From the NCBI RefSeq assembly GCF_901709675.1, contig NC_051100.1:1302001-1366000 (forward strand): DNA of 64,000 bases. Reading direction: 5' to 3'. The notes below the pieces were generated by a model, which saw only the letters and a program-made list of their open reading frames with translations, ran no database searches and had not been told where the DNA came from. Each line of letters begins with the position of its first letter. The first letter of the stretch is position 1. The translations under genes and the position numbers were made by a program. The DNA is from Syngnathus acus. Its lineage: Eukaryota; Chordata; Actinopteri; Syngnathiformes; Syngnathidae. Below, in pieces: positions 59,270 to 64,000 of the stretch.

Positions 59270-60280
59270 AGAGATGTTGGAGCTATTGGCTGGTTTTATA
59301 ATGTAATCTATCATGCAGTCTTGCTATGACTGGCGGACCTTGAAAAAAACGGGAATACGTTTGAACCGTATCTGTAGTCATCATAAAATCGTTATGGACT
59401 GCACAATGTTTTAAATAAAATTGTAACATTGTTACCTGTCATAGTGTAAAACGGTATTGATATACAAATGATGTTGAGTCAAAATACACATTAAAACAAG
59501 TTAATCTGTGTATACTTAAATCATTAAAGCTATAAGTTCATCTAGAAATGTTTAGAAAGACTATTATATGAAAAAGATATAGTCGCTGGTTAAGTGAAAT
59601 CCATAGATACTCTTTCTTTAAATAAACATAGTCCTTAAGTTAAATAAAAACAATGGCTCTATTTTATGTTTAATTAAAAAAAAAAGAAACATTCTTGAAC
59701 GTCACTGGACTTCCAATTATAACATAACAGCTTCTTTCAAAGTCATTTAATCAGTAAAGTAGCTTTTAAAGTTACTTTTTCAAGCTAACTCTTTGGCTGG
59801 CAAATGGTCCCAATCCGTTTTCTTTGTGCTACTTTTTAAGAGCGTCTCTTTGGCATTTACCATCCTAGCTTGCTTGCGTGTGTATGATAATGACGGCGGT
59901 GCGGAATTAAATGAAAGCAGAAATCCCAGCAATGGCTTTTCTGGTTTATGTCTGTGTTGTCAAGCCACTCTGATAAAATACCTCCATCCATCCATTTTAC
60001 ACTGCTATGATGTCATAGTGTCTTACTGCCGCCTCTCCATTCCCTTCAGGTGAATCATGGCAGGGACACGTCACCCGCTCCGCTCTGTGCGCCGTATGTC
60101 CAATTCTAATTAAACCAACATTAAGAGCCCCGCCCCCTTCCCCTTTCTTTCTTTCTTCCTTCTTGATGCCATCAGAGGTTCTCCAACGTTGAAATACCCA
60201 ACGTGTTGACACGATGACAGCAGCGTAGGGCGAAAGGCGTCAGGAAGAGCGACCGGGGCTCGGTCACATTCCATTTGCAC
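59270..60280. other. AT-rich filler
   Basis: Strongly AT-rich from 59340 to 59800, then mixed. Nothing supportable as a gene. Confidence 0.4.
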
Positions 60281-60289
60281 AACCTTCCG

Positions 60290-60600
60290 AAGACGCAATC
60301 GGAGGGCCGCGCCATTGATTGAATTTCACCTCAGAGAAGTGCTAATTAATAACACTGTGCTTGTGACAGGCCTTTATTACGAGTGCGGAACAGGAGATGA
60401 TGTCTGAATTAGTCGGGTATCTCCGAGCTGTGGAGGAGAATATAGAATGATGAATTAATGGGACGATGTCCCGGCTCAATCATCATATCATTAGACCACC
60501 GCTGATGGCTTCACATTACAGGTGGAAATCTATAAGCGCTTCTATTATCTGCACTCAATCAAGGCTTGCAGGTTGCGCTCCCAGTCTGGTGTATATCTTA
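60290..60600. promoter_or_regulatory. Candidate enhancer block Q (one of the strongest)
   Basis: Repeat-free with GCCATTGATTGAATTTCACC (60311-60330), GTGCTAATTAATAACAC (about 60338), GCCTTTATTACGAG, GATGAATTAATGGGAC (about 60449), GGGACGATGTCCC and CATCATATCATTAGACC. Homeodomain and PBX-like sites at this density are typical of developmental conserved elements. Confidence 0.45.
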
Positions 60601-61100
60601 AATACAGCACGCTGTTTTGCTCTTGTGGCCAAATAAATCCATCAATAATCCATCATGGTTGTTGCACGGTTTCATCAGAATGGAATTCCACACCGTGTTA
60701 GTCACTGCCATTGCGTTTACCTGCAATTGCTTCATATTGTTTGTCTCTCCTTTTCGGTTAGTCCCCAATGAAACATTATTTTCTGAAATTTTAGTAGAAG
60801 GAATATGTTGTGGCTTAGGTCAACGTTAACTGTTGAAGCTGGTGTCTTTTTTTTCGTTTTCAAAAAAAAATAGAATACAGAACGCAAATAACTTTCAAGT
60901 TTGGTTATTTGTATTTTTTAACAAGTGAAACAAATACAAATTTATTTATTTATGTATGTATATATGTATTTATTTATTTCTTGTATTTTTAATACTTTCT
61001 TTGAAGTAAATTAATGTCATATTTGGTTCTAAAATAGTGTCTGGATAAGTTCTAAGTGTTCTGCAAAAAAACACTCGCCAATGACAGACTTATTGTCTCC
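60601..61100. other. AT-rich stretch with (TTTA)/(TGTA) repeats
   Basis: TTTATTTATTTATGTATGTA and a mirrored TATTTATTTATTTC at about 60940-60980. No gene. Confidence 0.45.
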
Positions 61101-61109
61101 CTTGTTAAA

Positions 61110-61660
61110 AGGCCTGCAATCACACCACAATCCCCAAATTCGCCATCCGTCTGTCCAGAGCTGCCTCCTCCGCCCCTGACGAATGTGACCATTTCCTTTT
61201 GTTTACGACTCCAAACTCTCTAATAACGCGAAACCTCGGCAGGGCTTTCCCCTTATAAATTGCAATAGGGCCAAGGAACGCATTCAATAATGTAACCGTC
61301 TCCCTTTTTATGTCTTTTATTAAAGCTTTATATAAGCACACATATATTAGATACCAGAATCCTGCGCGGGAGAACGATTGTTTTTCAGATAAAGAAGCCC
61401 ATTATGTTCATTTACTGCTTATTCAAGGTCGTACTGTATACGAGTAGCGCTGCTGCTCAATGCTTATTGCTCTAAATTAGCTCTCCTAAATCATCGCGCC
61501 CTTCCCGATAACACGCCCGAGAGTCCTGCATGTATTAATGTTGCATACAGCCCACAATTCCACTTGACGTCGGAATGCTCTTCATCATTCCGGAAACAGG
61601 AGGGGGAATGCCCGCGGGTAATGAGACCCGCTGCAATTGAGGATAACTTATGGAGCTAAT
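61110..61660. promoter_or_regulatory. Candidate enhancer block R
   Basis: Repeat-free, with CTTATAAATTGCAATAGGG (61252-61270), TTCAATAATGTAACC, TGCTCTAAATTAGCTCTCC (about 61470), TGTATTAATGTTGC (about 61531) and GGGTAATGAGACC (about 61616). Confidence 0.4.
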
Positions 61661-62590
61661 ATTCTATATCTGCACCCGGCCAGATGTCATAAACATACTT
61701 GTTTTCACAAACGTCTTTACCTCGACAAGTACAGGAAGACTCACTTTGCTTTCACTTTGCCGTATTTGGTTTGCTATGAATAGGAAGCTAAACTCGTGTT
61801 GGGGAGAAAACTGTAAAAAAAAAAAAAAAAATCATCTTTTTGAGGGCTTCCCCATACTCGAGAATCTACAAAATGTTGCAGGCTCCTTTATTCTGGTGAA
61901 AATTCCTCCAAGAATATATTATACGACTGCTAACTCAGCTCTGTTCTCTCACCTCAGATGTGCCACCAATGGGCATGGGGCACATTCATCTCTGCTTGCG
62001 GCTTTAATTAGTTTTGTAGTTTATGGCAAGTCATTAAACTTCGCTACCAAGCTCCACCCACACACAATGACAAAAACTCTTAATTATTTATAATTTAGAG
62101 TCATCCATTTGTCTTGTTTATCTAATTCCGATTTGGTCGCAGTCTGACTCTATCTCAAGGAGAAGTTCATTTTTGGAGGAGCTTGCGGAATGGCTAAAAA
62201 TTAGCTCTTGGTGGTATGGCACTGGCGTTGTTGTCCCTCAATATTGGATTCTGTCATGGTGTTTTTTTTTGTCACCGGTGATAAACATGACTACCAAATT
62301 TGATGTTGCTTCGTGAAAATGTCTTTGGAGGCCAAATTTAAATATTGCGACCCCAACAAAGCATATGGGGAGAGCCTGCAAAATGATGTTCTTTTTATGT
62401 GGCCCAAGTGTAATAACAAGAAACAAATGAGGCAATTTCAACAGGGTCCTAAAACTAAAGGTTGTGCGGGAAGTGTGAGGTCGCCTTGTAAAAGCTTTCT
62501 ATTGGATTCCCACCTTCCTAAAGAGTCATTTGTCCAAATGAGCACTAGTCGTTATTCTTTAAGCCCTTATTGAAGCTCACAGCAAATGGA
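61661..62590. other. Intronic sequence, no gene
   Basis: Poly-A run at about 61816-61831; otherwise unremarkable AT-rich DNA with no recognisable gene. Confidence 0.4.
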
Positions 62591-62599
62591 AGGTGTGTG

Positions 62600-63120
62600 A
62601 CACAAATAAGGTGTAAGCGCTCAATATCCCACCCCGGACTTCACTCCTCCCCACCTCCCCTGCATAATGTGCACTGCAATCTGATAAATTAGGCCTCGCC
62701 ATCACAACACTTGCATGTGATGTTTGTGTGTGTGCGTGCATGAGAAAGCCAGTGAGCCCATCAGAGCAGGAAGGGGAGGGCGTGAGGGGAAGCCGGGCGG
62801 GGGGGATTGAACGTCGCTGTCTGAAGTTGATTAATCGGCCTGCGAGGGTGAGAGACTCCCGGGCCAGGCAGCGGGGTCCATCCCCGTGGCATGTGATGCT
62901 GATTGGCTTTGTCCTGTGCGGCTGCGCTGGAGGAGCGGACATTAAGATTAAGTGATGCTGTCGTGTCGGCGAGCACTGCACTGCATCATTCGGGGAAGAG
63001 ACAGCTGTGCTGCTTAATCCTTCATCGCCAGGGGAGAGCTGCCAGGGCGCAGATATACAGCCAAAGATAACCCTCCATAACTTCTGCTAAAGATCAGGAA
63101 ACTTTGAATTCGCATCCATC
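62600..63120. promoter_or_regulatory. Candidate enhancer block S
   Basis: Balanced to GC-rich block with CTGATAAATTAGGCC (about 62681), AAGTTGATTAATCGGCC (about 62825), GTGATGCTGATTGGC (about 62893) and GGACATTAAGATTAAGTG. A TG patch lies near 62727. No coding signal. Confidence 0.3.
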
Positions 63121-64000
63121 TGCTTGCCGATGTTCAGCCCTCTCATCTCTCCACCCCCCCCCCCCAGCCCGCCTCCCTCCCCTGACTGACTTCTCGAAAT
63201 GAGCAGTCACTAAGAAGGCTGAATAAAAAAGGGTGGAGGAGGAGGAGAAAGTGAAGGATGGCTGCTGGGAGCAATCTAAGACCAGTAGTGTGTCCAATAT
63301 GGATAACCTCTGCCACTGAGGACATTTTGTCTCAATGATGCATTGATGAGCTTTTGAATTACATTACAAGCGGGCCCAATCTCATTCTTTATGTTCTCAA
63401 TGGAACACTATTTCACAAAAACCCCTTTTATACATTTTGCTTTTGTTTTTTTACCGTTCCGTTTAGTCAGTTTCCAATGTCTGGGACTTTGGGACTATTC
63501 CGCCTGTCCAGTAAATGAATTACAACAGTATTTCCTCAAATCAAATCCTAAAATCAAATTCCCCTTTGTATATCTACATCATCATAATAATAATCATCAT
63601 CATCATAGTACCATTACATGCCATTTACACCATTCCATTACATAAAGCTGCAAAAATTAAACACTAATATATGCACTGATCAAGGTAAGATGAAAATGTG
63701 TTTTGCTTTATATATAGACATATGTGTTTAAAATGAATTTCACTTTTCATAGTTGACTATATTGCGTGGCGGGGAGAAACGCAGACATGCTCTACATCTC
63801 TTACAAGAATGTGAAATAAACCTTGTCAGTGGCCTATTGCTTTAAATGTTGCTGCCGTAAAGTATTATGGGTACCATATCTCCTTTCCTTTTGTAAGGTT
63901 AGTCCGGAGCAACCTACACTAACAGTGGACTAAAGCTTGCATTGGAGTACCTTTCATCAGGAAGACTAATATAGTATAAACAAGTGGCTGAGGGTTAGCA
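63121..64000. other. Intronic sequence to window end, with (ATC)n-type repeat
   Basis: C12 run at 63154-63165 and CATCATCATAATAATAATCA-type repeats at about 63577-63606. No further lrmda exon was seen. Confidence 0.4.

Overview
This is vertebrate nuclear DNA, almost certainly from a ray-finned (teleost) fish with a fairly compact genome. The evidence is: spliced genes with GT-AG introns; long (TG)n, (CA)n and poly-G/poly-C tracts; a 173-bp MITE with perfect terminal inverted repeats; a hAT-end relic with a GGTCCTCGAG-type terminus; a tRNA-derived SINE-like relic; and two genes whose adjacency and orientation match human 10q22. Nothing looks bacterial, viral or plasmid-derived. The species cannot be named from the sequence.

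Only two protein-coding genes can be supported. (1) znf503 (nlz2), a NET-family zinc-finger transcriptional repressor, lies complete on the minus strand at 26512-24630. It has two coding exons, a 119-bp intron and a predicted 587-aa product. (2) The first two coding exons of lrmda (C10orf11, leucine-rich melanocyte differentiation-associated) lie on the plus strand at 31182-31961. The two genes are divergent, with start codons about 4.7 kb apart, as ZNF503 and LRMDA are in mammals. The remainder of lrmda lies beyond the window, so bases 31962-64000 are probably its second intron, which is enormous in mammals.

Layout: 1-23300 is a gene-free flank 3' of znf503 containing GC-balanced blocks dense in homeodomain/TALE-type motifs (candidate conserved enhancers) separated by AT-rich filler. 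23300-24629 is the likely znf503 3' UTR. 24630-26940 is znf503 with its GC-rich promoter (two CCAAT boxes, a perfect CRE, and a 16-codon uORF whose stop overlaps the main ATG). 26941-31181 is the divergent intergenic region, with a second perfect CRE and a TCACGTGA E-box upstream of lrmda. 31182-31961 holds the lrmda exons, with an M-box/E-box pair just inside intron 1. 31962-64000 is intronic, with further enhancer-like blocks, a perfect 42-bp palindrome (33499-33540), the MITE (41400-41572), a YY1-containing GC-rich block (about 45340-45730), a SINE relic (52965-53170) and many simple repeats.

Best reading: a developmental genomic regulatory block, in which a compact transcription-factor gene sits in a long regulatory landscape that includes the giant intron of a bystander gene. 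Enhancer calls rest only on composition and motif content, because no cross-species alignment was available; they are given low confidence. I found no previously undescribed biochemical system. The most interesting items are the regulatory architecture of the two genes and the perfect palindrome.
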